Notes: generated by a model from the sequence alone, not told the origin. A DNA stretch of 64,000 nt from Ciona savignyi (GCA_000149265.1 CH000572.1:25156-89155); one strand, 5' to 3'; counted from the first letter of the stretch, positions 13,285 through 26,299 are shown. Numbers and translations: made by a program.

Positions 13285-13356
13285 TGCACTTCCCGGGATT
13301 CGAACCCGGGTCGCAAGAATGGGAATCTTGCATGATACCACTACACCACCAGTTGC
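13285..13356 (-). pseudogene. tRNA-Gly(CCC)-like copy 7, degenerate
   Basis: One extra base in the 5' acceptor strand, an acceptor substitution and a T-loop change. The anticodon arm is intact. Probably inactive. Confidence 0.6.
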
Positions 13357-14276
13357 TATGAAGTTTTAAATATCTGGACACGATGCAATAGCTCGTCCAT
13401 ATAGCATGCTTATTCATCAGTATGGCACTGGTTATTTATTTATTTACCAGCGCTATCTTCACTTCACGGTTGGCGGTGATATCCATTACGTGTCAAAGTT
13501 TTAATCAATTATTTTATCTTCTTGTGTAGACCTCGCCTATTTATTCGGCCGAAAGATTGCAGTAACGAGAAGTGCCTTGAATACGTTCCGCAGGGCTGTG
13601 TTTAATCCAGCTTTTGGCCGAACACCCAATGTGGCAGACTGATATACAGTCAGGTGTGGTAACGACGTAATATCATGTCATTTCAAGCGAGCGGTTGAGT
13701 CCATTGGCAAGCCGCTTTGTATAATACAAAACTGTGCAATGGCTTCGTTTAACCGACGGTGCGAACGGGGAAATCTGACGATTGTCCGTATGTTAACACT
13801 TTCTGTATTTTCCTTCCTTTTCTGTATTTTCCTTCTACGCAGGGAAACATAATTATACGCTCTTTATGGTTCCCAACAATTTTAACGTCTGGTCCTTTTG
13901 AATATTTCACCCAAAGCTGTCGACACTGTCATATAACAATCAGCTTTTGCTGTCTCTAAAAGAATACGTCACCATCACCTGTTTATTCTGCTTCTGTAGC
14001 AAAATGGTACCAATTGGTACTTTCACATTTCGCTACTTTCATTTTAATTTAAGTGTACAAGTGTAAAAAAACTTCCGTGGAGTATTTGCGAGCGTTTAGT
14101 CCTTCTTACTAAACTATAAGTGCGTCAATGTTTAAGTTTATCGCTTTGTTTCTCCGTAGCAAATTTGGAAGTTTTTGACAATTCCAACTTGCAAACGAAG
14201 TAAATCATTAATATATGATCGATCCGTCTCTTTTCGAAGCGTCGGTAACAACTTTAACAGGCTAACAACAACGATG

Positions 14277-14347
14277 TGCACTGCCCGGGAATCGAACCCG
14301 GGTCGCAAGAACGGGAATCTTGCATGATACCTCTACACCAGCAGTGC
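14277..14347 (-). tRNA. tRNA-Gly(CCC) copy 8, variant anticodon loop
   Basis: Stems pair. Position 37 next to the CCC anticodon is G rather than A, and one D-arm base differs. The usual adjacent T-run terminator is interrupted (plus strand AACAACAACG). Confidence 0.55.
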
Positions 14348-14424
14348 TTCGCAATTTTAAAACTCTGGACACGATGCAATAGCTCGTCCATAGCATGCTA
14401 ATTCATCAGTATGGCACTGATTAT

Positions 14425-15948
14425 GGGTCCCATTTGAAAAAATGGGACACATATTGTTTTTGTCCGTTTTTTTTTTTTCTTTTTTTTTTTTTTTCTTTTT
14501 TTTCTTTTTTTTTTTTTTCTTCGTCAAACGCTTGACAGGCATGGCATGGCGCCCCGACATCTACCAGAAGGAATAATGGAATCGCAATGAAACTTGGTGA
14601 TTGTTTAGACAACATGGCCTAGATATGCAGAAACCAAAATTTAGGGTAATAAATTTAGGGGAATTCCCCTTGGACGTTAAAAACCAAAACGGTCATTTTT
14701 TTTTAAAAAAATGACCGTTTTTTAGGCCATAGCGCTTGAACGGCTGCTCCAATTTAAATCAAATTTGTTGAAATGTTAGTGCACTAGTCACTGATTTAAC
14801 ACTTAAAATAAATAAAAAAATTACCTAGGGAAATACCCTAAAAATTAAACTTTTGCTGTTAAATGATAATTGTGACAGGCATGCTATGGCGCCCGACATC
14901 TACCAGAAGGAATAATGGAATCGCAATGAAACTTGGTGATTTTTTGGACAACATGGCCTAGATATGCAGAAACCAAAATTTAGGGTAATAAATTTAGGGG
15001 AATTCCCCTTGGACGTTAAAAACCAAAACGGTCATTTTTTTCTAAAAAAATAGCTTTTTAGGCCATAGCGCTTGAATGGCTGCTCCAATTTGAATCAAAT
15101 TTGGTGGAATGTTAGTGCACTAGTCACTGATTTAACACTTAAAAGAAATAAAAAAATTACTTAGGGAAATACCCTAAAAATCGAATTTTGTTCTCTAATT
15201 ATGATTGTGACAAGCATGCCATGTTGCCCCGAAATCTAGCAAAAGGAGTAATAAAATCGTAATAAAAATTTGACATTTGTAACAGAACATGGTCTAGATA
15301 AGCAGAAATCAAAATTTTGGGTAATGAATCTAGGGAAATTCCCCTGAGACGTTAAAAACCAAAACATTTTTTTTCTAAAAAATTAGATTTTTTGGGCATA
15401 GCGCTTGAACGGCTGCTCTAATTTTGATCAGATTTGGTTAAATGTTAGACCATTAGACACTTTAGGCCAATTAAAAGAAAGAAAACATTTGCTTAGAGTA
15501 ATTCCCCTAAAAACGAAGATATGTTCCTGAATTATGATTGTGACAGGCATGCCATATCGCACTGACATCTCCAACAAGGAGTCGATAAATCACATTAAAA
15601 CTTTAATAATTGTTACATAACATGGCCAACATATGTAAAAACAGAAACTCATCTACTAAACCCAAGGGAATTTCCTTTATTTCATTACAGCGCTTAAAAA
15701 GGTTTAATTTTAAACATTTAAGGTAAAATGTTCGTAAATTAAGATGTTTATTCTTTTTTTTAACTACACATTGAAAGGAAGTTTGGTTGGACAACTATGG
15801 GAACCATGCGTTTATGCTTGCAGAAACAAACTACATACTCAGTGTATAAAATACAAATTGTGGTTAGGGACCCTGTAGCATGAATATATGGCATACCAAA
15901 TGTGTTTTACAAATGGTGGTGGTTAAACACGTGGTTGACACTCTCTAG
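14425..15948 (+). mobile_element. Rolling-circle (Helitron-like) non-autonomous insert, copy 2
   Basis: Same ends and host position as the insert at 9389. It begins GGGTCCCATTTGAAAAA, has a long T/C-rich tract at about 14467-14520, carries about three ~336-bp repeats plus a partial one, and ends with the hairpin and CTCTCTAG at 15941-15948 before TTAT. It differs from copy 1 in repeat number and base changes, so the duplication is not recent. Confidence 0.5.
14532..15700. repeat. ~336-bp tandem repeat inside insert copy 2
   Basis: Unit starts near 14532, 14873, 15208 and 15540 (spacing 332-341 bp). Units are related to those at 9471-11110. The first unit contains a short palindrome around GGTCATTTTT/AAAAATGACC near 14690-14720. 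Confidence 0.8.
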
Positions 15949-16883
15949 TTATTTATTTATTTCCCATCGCTATCTTCACTTCACGGTTGGCGGTGATACC
16001 CATTACGTGTAAGAGTTTCAATCTTTTTTTGTCTTCTCTAGTGTAGATCTCGCCTACTTATTCGGCCAACAGATGGCAGTAACAAGATGTGCCTTGAATA
16101 CGTCCCAAGGCCGAGTTTAATCCGTCATTTGGCCGAACACCCAATGTGACAGACTGATATACAGTCTGTTGTGGTGACGACGTAATATCATGTTGTTTCG
16201 AACGGGCGGTTGAGTCCATTGGCAAGCCGCTTTGTATAATACAAAAGTGTGCAATGGCTCCGGTTAACCAACGGTGCGAAAGGGGTAATCTTACAATTGC
16301 CCGTAGGTTAATACTTTCTGTTTTTTCATTTCTACGGATAAAAACATAATTATACGCTCTTTGTGTTTCCCAACAATTTCGAGGTCGGGTCCTTTCGAAT
16401 ATTTCTCCCAAAGCTGTCGACACTGTCATAAAAAAAGTGAGCTTTTGGTGTCTCTGAAAGAATACGTCACCATCACTTGCCTATTCTGCTTATGTAGCAA
16501 AATGCTGCCAATTGGTGCTTTCACATTTCGCTACTTTTATTTTATCTTAATTGTACAAGTGTATTGGTCAGCTCAACATAACTTCCGTGGAGCCCGTAAG
16601 TATCTGTATACGACTTGGTTGTTGTGTTTGATTACATATAGACTCGATTGATTCACTTGGTGTGTGTGTTTGGACATATCGCTTAGTATCTAAGAGCGTT
16701 TAATCCTTTTTACTAAACTATTAGTTCGTCAATGTTTTAAGTTTATCGCTTTGTTTCTCCGTAGCAAATTAGGAAGTTTTTGACAATTCCAACTTGCAAA
16801 CGAAACAAATCATTATAGAATATGATCGCTTGGTCACTTTCCGAAGCGTCTGTAACCATTTTCACAGGCTAACAAAAACGATA

Positions 16884-16954
16884 TGCACTGCCCGGGAATC
16901 GAACCCAGGTCGCAAGAATGGGAATCTTGCATGATACCACTACACCAGTAGTGC
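16884..16954 (-). tRNA. tRNA-Gly(CCC) copy 9, variant
   Basis: Same two changes as copy 6 (T-stem U-G pair, acceptor mismatch at position 6). Anticodon CCC. Confidence 0.6.
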
Positions 16955-17884
16955 TTTGCAAATTAAAATCTCTGGGCACGATGCAATACCTCGTCCATAG
17001 CATGCTAATTCATTAGTATGGCACTGATTATTTAATTATTTCCCATTGCTATCTTCACTTTACGGTTGGCGGTGATATCCATTACGTGTCAAAGTTTTAA
17101 TCAATTATTTTATCTTCTTGTGTAGACCTCTTCTTTTTTTTCGGCCTAAAGATGACAGTAGCGAGAAGTGCCTTGAATACGTTCCAATACCATGTTTAAT
17201 CCAGCTTTTGGCCGAACACCCAATATGTCAGACTGATATACAGCCTGTTGTGGTGACGACGTATAATATCATGTCATTTCGAACGGGTGGTTGAGTCCAT
17301 TGGCAAGCCGCTTTGTATAATACAAAAGTGTGCAATGGCTTCGTTTAACCGACGGTGCGAAAGGGGAAATCTGACGATTGTCCGTATGTTAACACTTTCT
17401 GTTTTTTTCCTTCCTTTTCTGTATTTTCCTTCTACGCAGGGAAACATAATTATACGCTCTTTATGGTTCCCAACAAATTTTGAGGTCTGGTCCTTTTGAA
17501 TATTTCGCCCAAAGCTGTCGACACTGTCATAATAAAAGTCAGCTTCTGGTATCTCTGAAAGAATACATCACCATCACCTGCTTATTCTGCTTCTGTAGCA
17601 AAATGGTACCAATTGGTGCTTTCACATTTTGCTACTTTCATTTTAATTTAAGTGTACACGTGTACTGGTCACCTAAAAAAACTTCCGTGGAGTATTTGAG
17701 AGCGTTTAGTCCTTCTTACTAAACTATAAGTGCGTCAATGTTTAAGTTTATCGCTTTGTTTCTCCGTAGCAAATTTGGATTTTTGACAATTCCAACTTGC
17801 AAACAAAGTAAATCATTATAATATGATCGGTCCGTCACTTTTCGAATCGTCGGTAACAACTTTAACAGGCTAACAAAAACGATG

Positions 17885-17955
17885 TGCACCCCCGGGTAAT
17901 CGAACCCGGGTCGCAAGAATGGGAATCTTGCATGATATCACTACACCAGCAGTGC
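17885..17955 (-). pseudogene. tRNA-Gly(CCC)-like copy 10, degenerate
   Basis: T-arm insertion and acceptor loss as in copy 5, plus a D-loop change as in copy 4, making it mosaic between the two. Probably inactive. Confidence 0.6.
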
Positions 17956-18960
17956 TATGAAATTTTAAATCTCTGGACACGATGCAATAGCTCGTCCATA
18001 GCATGCTAATTCATCAGTATGGCACTGATTATTTATTTATTTCCCATCGCTATCTTCACTTCACGGTTGGCGGTGATACCCATTACGTGTAAGAGTTTCA
18101 ATCTTTTTTTGTCTTCTCTAGTGTAGATCTCGCCTACTTATTCGGCCAAAAGATGGCAGTAACAAGATGTGCCTTGAATACGTCCCAAGGCCGAGTTTAA
18201 TCCGTCATTTGGCCGAACACCCAATGTGACAGACTGATATACAGTCTGTTGTGGTGACGACGTAATATCATGTCGTTTCGAACGGGCGGTTGAGTCCATT
18301 GGCAAGCCGCTTTGTATATTACAAAACTGTGCAATGGCTTCGTTTAACCGACGACGCGAAAGGGGTAATCTTACGATTGCCCGTAGGTTAATACTTTCTG
18401 TTTTTTCATTTCTACAGATAAAAACATAATTATACGCTCTTTGTGTTTCCCAACAATTTCGAGGTCGGGTCCTTTCGAATATTTCTCCCAAAGCTGTCGA
18501 ACCTGTCATAAAAAAGTGAGCTTTTGGTGTCTCTGAAAGAATACGTCACCATCACTTGCTTATTCTGCTTATGTAGCAAAATGCTACCAATTGGTGCTTT
18601 CACATTTTGCTACTTTTATTTTATCTTAATTGTACAAGTGTATTGGTCAGCTCAACATAACTTCTGTGGAGCCCGTAAGTATATGTATACGACTTGGTTG
18701 TTGTGTTTGATTACATATAGACTCGATTGATTCACTTGGTGTGTGTGTTTGGACATATCGCTTAGTATCTAAGAGCGTTTAATCCTTTTTACTAAACTAT
18801 AAGTTCGTCAATGTTTTAAGTTTATCGCTTTGTTTCTCCGTAGCAAATTAGGAAGTTTTCTACAATTCCAACTTGCAAACGAAGTAAATTATTAGAATAT
18901 GATCGCTTGGTCACTTTCCGAAGCGTCTGTAACCACTTTCACAGGCTAACTAAAACGATA

Positions 18961-19031
18961 TGCACTGCCCGGGAATCGAACCCAGGTCGCAAGAATGGGA
19001 ATCTTGCATGATACCACTACACCAGCAGTGC
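18961..19031 (-). tRNA. tRNA-Gly(CCC) copy 11
   Basis: Only the T-stem U-G variant separates it from consensus. Acceptor and anticodon arm are intact. Followed to the right by a type B spacer. Confidence 0.75.
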
Positions 19032-19976
19032 TCCGCGATTTTAAATCTCTGGACACGATGCAATACCTCGTTCATAGCATGCTAATTCATCAGTATGGCA
19101 CTGATTATTTATTTATTTCCCATCGCTATCTTCACTTTACGGTTGGCGGTTTTACCTCATTACGTGTCAAAGTTTCAATCAATTATTTTATCGTCTTATT
19201 TGTAGTTCGGCCATTAGATGTACTTATTCGGCCATTAGATGGCAGTAACGAGATGTGCCTTAAATACTATTATCGCCTTTGTGGGAAAACGTATGTGTTT
19301 CACCCCGAAAAAAAATGTGCAACTTAAATTAATATTAGTAAAATTAGAAATTGAAAAAAATGTACAGTAAAGCGCCGCCCAGTACGATGGATCTTCGCTT
19401 TAAATGTCAGTTAATAAACAAGGACATTGCGTGAACCCACTGAATTGTTCTAGCAAAGATTAATGGATTGTACCAAAATTGAAGAAACGTATTATCATGC
19501 TGGCAGACACACTAACAAAGCTCTAGTGACGCAACGGTGGACTTGAGGTAATTTAACGATAACCCGTGTGTTAACACACCCTACGTTTTTCTCAGGAATA
19601 AACATAAATATCCTAATATTACCATAGCGATGCAATATTTCTAAAAAATAGTAAAGCCGTCAGAAACTCTTGTTCTGAAACTTTATCCAACGGTATGTTA
19701 TATAGCCAGTATGTATCTGTAAGACTTAGTTGTTGTGTTTGATTCTTCCACATTGGTGTGTGTTTTTGGTCATATCACTTAGTATTTGAGAGTGTTTGAT
19801 TCTTTTATCTAAACTATAAGTGAGTCAATGTTTAAGTGTATCGCTTTGTTTCTCCCTAACAAATTAGAAGGTTTTTGACAGTTACAACTTGCTAACGAAG
19901 TAAATCATTAGTATATGATCGCTCCGTCTCTTTCTGCAACTTTGTTAACAATTTCAACAGGCTAACAAAATTAGTT

Positions 19977-20035
19977 TGCACGAACCCGGGTCGCAAGAAT
20001 GGGAATCTTGCATGATACCACTACACCAGCAGTGC
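19977..20035 (-). pseudogene. tRNA-Gly(CCC)-like copy 12, truncated
   Basis: 59 bp: 12 bases covering the 3' T-stem strand and part of the 3' acceptor strand are missing. D and anticodon arms are intact. Cannot fold as a normal tRNA. Confidence 0.85.
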
Positions 20036-21049
20036 TATTCAATTTAAAATCTCTGGACACGATGCAATACCTCGTCCATAGCATGCTAATTCATCAACAC
20101 GGCACTGATTATTTTTTATTTCTTAGCGCTATCTTCACTTCACGGTTCGCGGTGATACCCCATTACGTACGTGTAAAAGTTTCAATCAATTATTTTATTT
20201 TCTTAAGTGTAGACCTCGACTATTTATTCCGCCGAAAGATGGCAGTAACGAGAAATGCCTTAAATACGTTTCACGGCCGTGTTTAATCCGGCTTTTGGCC
20301 GAATACCCAATATGTCAGACTGATATACAGTCTGTTGTGGTGACGACGTATAATATCATGTCATTTCGAACGGGCGGTTGAGTCCATTGGCAAGCCGCTT
20401 TGTATAATACAAAACTTTGCAATCGCTTCGTTTAACCGACGACGCGAACGGGGAAATCTGGCGATTGTCCATATGTTAACACTTTATGTTTTTTCCTTTC
20501 TACGGATAGAAACATAATTATACGCTCTTTATGGTTCCTAACAATTTTGATGTCGAGTCTTTTTGAATATTTTGCCCAAAGCTGTCGACACTGTCATAAT
20601 AAAAGTTAGCTTCTGGTATCTCTGAAAGAATACGTCACCATCACCTGCTTATTCTGATTCTGTAGCAAAATGGTACCAATGGGTAGTTCCACATTTTGCT
20701 ACTTTCATTTTATCTTAAATGTACAAGTGTATTGGTCAACCATAAATAAACTTCCGTGGAGCCCGTAAGTATTTGTATACGACTTGGTTGTTGTGTTTGA
20801 TTACATTATAAACTGGATTAATTCACTTGGTGTGTGTGATTGGTCATATCACTTATTATTTAAGGGTGTTTAATCCATCTTACTAAATTATAAGTGCGTC
20901 AATGTTTAAATTAACGCTTTGTTTCTCCGCAGCACATTAGGAAGTTTCCTACAATTCCAACTTGCAAACGAAGTAAAACATTGGAATATGGTCGCTCCGT
21001 CTCCTTCTGCAGAGTCGGCAACCATTTCAACAGGCTAACAAAACGAATA

Positions 21050-21120
21050 TGCACTGCCCGGGAATCGAACCCGGGTAGCAAGAATGGGAATCTGTCATGA
21101 TACCACTACACCAGCAGTGC
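21050..21120 (-). pseudogene. tRNA-Gly(CCC)-like copy 13, damaged anticodon stem
   Basis: The 5' anticodon strand reads TGACAGA in place of TGCAAGA, breaking the stem, and the base before the T stem is changed. Lies in the block duplicated from 5.6-7.3 kb, where copy 2 is its intact partner. Confidence 0.65.
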
Positions 21121-22105
21121 TTTGCGCTTTTAAATCTCTGGACACGATGCAATATCTTGTCTATAGCATGCTTATTCATCAGTACGGCACTGCGCTTTCT
21201 TCACTTCTCATTTGTCGGTGACACCCCATTATGTTTTAAAGTTTCAATCAATTATTTTATCTTCTTAAGTGCAAACCCCGACTACTTATTCGGCCGAAAG
21301 ATGACAGTAACGAGATGTGTCTTGAATACGTTGCAAGGCCGTGTTTTATCCCTCTTTTGGCCGAATACCCAATGTGGCAGACTGATATAAAGCCTACTTC
21401 TGAAACAAAGACATATTATATTACTTTAAGCGAGCGGATGTGGCCGTGTGCAAGTCACATTGTATAATACAAAACTTTGCAATCGCTTAGGTAATCCGAT
21501 ATTGAAAACGAGGTAATCTGGTGATTGCCTGTGTGTTAACACTTTTTGTATTGTTCTATCTACGGATAAAAACATTTAATTATATGTCTTTGTGTTTCCC
21601 ACCAATTTCGAGGTCAGGCCCTTTTAAAAACTTCGCCCACAGCTGTCGACACTGTCACAATAAAAAAATGTTGGTGTTTCTGAAAGAATACGTCACCATC
21701 ACTTGCTTATTCTGCTTATGTAGCAAAATGCTGCCAATTGGTGCTTTCACATTTCGCTACTTTATTTTATCTTAAATGTACAAGTGTATTGATCAGCTCA
21801 ACATAACTTCCGTGGAGCCCGTAAGTATCTGTATACGACTTGGTTGTTGTGTTTGATTACATATAAACTGGATTGATCCACATTGGTGTGTGTGTTTGGT
21901 CATATCACTTAGTATTTGGGAATGTTTATCCTTCTTACTAAACTATAAGTGCGTCACTGTTTAAGTTTATCGCTTTGTTTCTCCGTAGCAAATGAGGAAG
22001 TTTTTGACAATTTCAACTTGCAAACGAAGTAAATCATTATTATATGATCGATCCGTCTCTTTTCGAAGCGTCGGTAATCACTTTAACAGGCTAACAAAAA
22101 CGATT

Positions 22106-22176
22106 TGCACGGCCCGGGAATCGAACCCGGGTCGCAAGAATGGGAATCTTGCATGATACCACTACACCACCAGTGC
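22106..22176 (-). tRNA. tRNA-Gly(CCC) copy 14, variant acceptor
   Basis: Anticodon and T arms are consensus. An acceptor 3'-strand change gives a mismatch at position 5, and there is another difference near position 8. Possibly functional. Confidence 0.6.
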
Positions 22177-23183
22177 TTTGCAATTTAAAATCTCTGGGCA
22201 CGATGCAATACCTCGTCCATAGCATGCTAATTCATCAGTATGTCACTGATTATTTTTTTATTTCCCATTGCTATCTTCACTTTACGTTTGGCGGTTATAG
22301 CCCAATACGTGTAAAATTTTCAATCAATTATTTTATCTTCTGTGTAGCCTCGCCTATTTATTCGGCCGTAAGATGGCAGTAACGAGAAGTACCTTGAATA
22401 CGTTTCAAGGCCGTGTTTAATCCGGCTTTTGGCCGAATACCCAATGTGTCAGACTGATATACAGCTGTTGTGGTGACGATGTAATATTATATCATTTCAA
22501 ACGGGCGGTTAAGGCCATTGGCAAGCCGCTTTGTATAATACAAAACTGTGCAATGGCTTCGTTTAACCGACAACGCGAACGGAGTAATCTGACGATTGCC
22601 CGCGTATGTTAACACTTTCTGTTTTTTTCCTTTTTACGGATAGAAACATAATTATACGCTCTCTATGGTTCCCAACAATTGTGATGTCGGTACTTTTTGA
22701 ATATTTCGCCCAAAGCTGCCGACCCTGTCATAATAAAAAACAACTGTTGGTGTCTCTGAAAGAATAGGTTACCATCACCTGCTTATTCTGTTTCTGTACC
22801 AAAATGCTGCCAATTGGTAGTTTCACATTTCGCTACTTTTATTTTATCTTAAATGTACAAGTGTATTGGTCAACCATAAACAAACTTCCGTTGAGCCCGT
22901 AATTATCTATATACGACTTGGTTGTTGTGTTTAATTACATATAAACTGGATTGATCCACATTGGTGTGTGTGTTTGGTCATATCACTAAGTATTTAAAAG
23001 TGTTTAATCCTTCTTACTAAACTATAAGTGCCTCAATGTTTAAGTTAATGGGTTTGCTTCTCCATAGCAAATTAGGAAGTTTCGTACTATTCCAACTTGC
23101 AAACGAAGTAAATTATTAGTATATGATCGCGTCGTCTCTATCTCTATCGTCGGCAACCATTTTAACAGGCTAACAAAAAAGTT

Positions 23184-23254
23184 TGCACTGCCCGGGAATC
23201 GAATCCGGGTCGCAAGAATGGGAATCTTGCATGATACCACTACACCAGCAGTGC
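23184..23254 (-). tRNA. tRNA-Gly(CCC) copy 15, T-stem variant
   Basis: Full length with CCC anticodon. One T-stem base is changed at the closing G53-C61 pair, which normally is invariant, so B-box strength may be reduced. Confidence 0.55.
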
Positions 23255-23816
23255 TTTGAAATTTTAAGTCTTTGGACACGATGCAATAGCTCGTCCATAT
23301 AGCATGCTAATTCATCAGTATGGCACTGATTATTTATTTATTTCCCATCGGCGATCTTCACTTCACGGTTGGCGGTGATACCCATTACGTGTAAAAGTTT
23401 CAATCAATTATTTTATCTCCTTAAGTGTAGATCTCGCCTACTTATACGGCCGAAAGATGGCAGTAATGAAATGTGTCTTGAATACGTTGCAAGGCCGTGT
23501 TTAGTCCGTTATATGGCCGTATACCCAATGTGGTAGACTGATATACTGCCTGCTTTAGAAACAAAGTCTTACCATATCACTTCAAGCGAGCGGGTGTGTC
23601 CTTGGACAAGCCACTTTGTATAATACAACTATGCAAACGCTTAAGTAACACGACGATGAAAACGAGGTAATATGACGATTGCCCGTGTGTTAACACTTTA
23701 TTTGTTTTCTTATCTACGGATAAAAACATAATTATACGCTCCTTGTGGTTAGTATTTTTTCGCCCCGTCACTTTCTGAAGCGTCGTAACTACTTTAAAAG
23801 CCCAACAAAAAGAATG

Positions 23817-23887
23817 TGCACTGTTTGGGAATCAAACCCTGATCGCAAGAATGGGAATCTTGCATGATACCACTACACCAGCAGTGC
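23817..23887 (-). pseudogene. tRNA-Gly(CCC)-like copy 16, degenerate T arm
   Basis: Anticodon and D arms are intact but the T arm is heavily changed (plus strand TTTGGGAATCAAACCCTGAT). The unit is shortened to about 0.63 kb. Confidence 0.75.
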
Positions 23888-24422
23888 TTTGCAAATTTTA
23901 AGCCCCCTGTACACGATGGCGATGCAATACCTCGTCCATAGCATGCTAATTCATCAGTATGGCACTAATTGTTTATTTATTTCCCAGCGCTATCTTCACT
24001 TCACGGTTGGCGGTGATACCCATTACGTGTAAAAGTTTCAATCAATTATTTTATCTTCTTAAGTGTAGACCTCGCCTACTTATTTGGCCAAAAGATGGCA
24101 GTAGCGAGAACTGTCTTAAATACGTCCCAAGGCCGTGTTTAATCCGTCATCTGGCTGAATACCCAATGTGACAGACTGATATACAGCCTGTTGTGGTTAC
24201 GACGTAATATTATGTCGTTTCAAGCGGGTGGTTGAGTCCATTGGCAAGCCACTTTGTATAATACAAAACTTTGCAACCGCTTAGGTAACCCGACGTTGCG
24301 AACGGGGTAATCTGACGATTGCCCGTATGTTAACATTTTTCAACCAATTTCGAGGTCAGGCCCTTTTAATTATTTTGCTCAAAGCTGTCGACACTGTCAT
24401 AATACAAAACGACTGTTGGTGA

Positions 24423-25026
24423 TGCAGTGGAGTCGCTTAATATTCACTACAATTCAAACATCCGCGATAAGATTGACGTCATCCACTCGGAAACTGCAGA
24501 ATCACGATGAGATCATTATGGCGCCAGTGAATGCTCGCATGTTTGGGCGAGCAATAAATACGGATTTTGGGCGTCAGAAAGGGGAGAGACTGGTGGCTGA
24601 CCAGGGCAGAACAGAAGTAACTGCCACCTGGCGCGCTTAGCGCCAGGTTATTGAGACTTTGTGGTATAGTTGACAGAAGAGGAACAAGACAAAAGTCGCA
24701 GCTTCTGGATTAAACAATGAACGCGTTGACAAGCCGCAAGGAAAACGGACTGTCTATTAAACGCATCGCGCAGTTATTCTGACGCGATTTAGTCGGTCGC
24801 TGCGAATCGATTCCCGAGTAAAGTGCATTAATTTATTCGTGTGTTCATATTGACAACTTTTGACAATAAACTAACCAACGTTCAAAAGCGTGGACTCGAC
24901 CTTTGGAAGTCGGATATCGGAGTCAGCATATATTCGAGCCACGCGGTGCAGCACAGAGCGTCCATCCATAACGCCAAGGTGCACCCACAGAGGGTAAAAT
25001 CCCCTCAACAAACGTCAAACGTTGCA
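24423..25026. mobile_element. Solo LTR fossil (LTR retrotransposon) in the array
   Basis: A 604-bp segment absent from related spacers (compare 30770-30790) is flanked by the direct repeat GGTGA (24418-24422 and 25027-25031). It begins TGCAGTGG and ends ACGTTGCA, so it has TG...CA ends and a 5-bp target duplication, the marks of an LTR. It contains AATAAA words and a perfect hairpin CCTGGCGC/GCGCCAGG near 24629-24649. No internal region is present, so it is a solo LTR left by recombination. Both target copies are identical, suggesting moderate age. Superfamily (Gypsy, Copia or BEL) cannot be told from the LTR. Confidence 0.75.
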
Positions 25027-25463
25027 GGTGACTCTGAAAGAATAGGTCACCGCTTCACCTGCTTATTCTTCTTCTGTAACAAAAAAGTACCACTTGCTAG
25101 TTTCACATTTTGCTACTTTAATTTTATCTTAAATGTACAAGTGTATTGATCAGCTCAACAAATCTTCCGTGGAGCCCGTAAGTATTTGTATACGACTTGG
25201 TTGTTGTGTTTGATTACATATAAACTGGATTGATTTACATTGGTGTGTGGGTTTGGTCATATCACTAAGTATTTGAGAGTGTTTGATCCTTCTAACTAAA
25301 CTATAAGTGAGTCAATGTTTAAGTTTATCGATTTGTTTCTCCATAGCAAATTAGAAAGTTTTTGACAATTTCAACTTGCAAACAGAGTAAATTATTAGTA
25401 TATGATCAAACCGTCACTTTCCGAAGCGTCGGTAACAACTTTAACAGGCTAACAACAACGATG

Positions 25464-25534
25464 TGCACGGCCCGGGAATCGAACCCGGGTCGCAAGAATG
25501 GGAATCTTGCATGATACCACTACACCAGCAGTGC
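25464..25534 (-). tRNA. tRNA-Gly(CCC) copy 17, variant acceptor
   Basis: Consensus except for the acceptor position-5 mismatch shared with copy 14. The nearby terminator run is interrupted (plus strand AACAACAACG). Confidence 0.6.
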
Positions 25535-26228
25535 TATGCTATTTTAAATCTTCGGACACGATCCAATACCTCGTCAATAGCATGCTAATTCCTCAGTTTT
25601 GCACTCAGTCTTTATATCCCAGCGCTATCTTTACCTTTGGGTTGGCGGTTATATACCTCATAACATGTAAAAGCTTTAATCAATTATTTGTTTCTCTAGT
25701 GTAGACCTCGCCTACTTATTCGGCCGAAAGATGGCAGTAACGAGAAGTGCCTTAAATATGTTGCAAGGCCGTGTTTAATCCGTCATATGACGAATACCCA
25801 ATGTGACAGACTTATAAACATCCTGCTTTAAAAACAAAATCCCATCATGTCAATTCAAGCAAGCGGATGTGTCCTTGGACAAGCCACTTTGTATAGTACA
25901 AAACTTTGCAATCGCTAAGGTAATCCGACGGTGACTATGAGATAAACTGACCATTGCCCGTGTGTTAACACTTTCTGTGTTTTCCTTTCTACGGATAAAA
26001 ATCATAATTATATGCTCTTTGTGTTTCCCACCAATTTCGAGGTCAGGCCCTTTAAATATTTCGCCCAAAGCTACCGACCCTGTCATAATAAAAAACAGCT
26101 TTTGGTGTCTCTGAAAGAATAACTTACCATCACCTGCTTACTGTAAACGAAGTAAATCATTAGCATATGATCGCGTCGTCTCCTCCCGAAGCGTCGGTAA
26201 CCAGTTTAATATGCTAACAAAAAGAATA

Positions 26229-26299
26229 TGCACTGCCCGGGAATCGAACCCGGGTCGCAAGAACGGGAATCTTGCATGATATCACTACACCATCAGTGC
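26229..26299 (-). tRNA. tRNA-Gly(CCC) copy 18, variant
   Basis: G at position 37, a D-loop change and one change beside the acceptor. Stems otherwise pair. Identical to copy 21. Confidence 0.6.

Noticed and set aside
14357-14615. Minus-strand Lys-rich frames
   Set aside because: They are translations of the T/C-rich tract inside the Helitron-like insert.
24416-24640. Plus-strand open frame within the solo LTR
   Set aside because: Lies in the LTR and resembles no protein; chance open frame.
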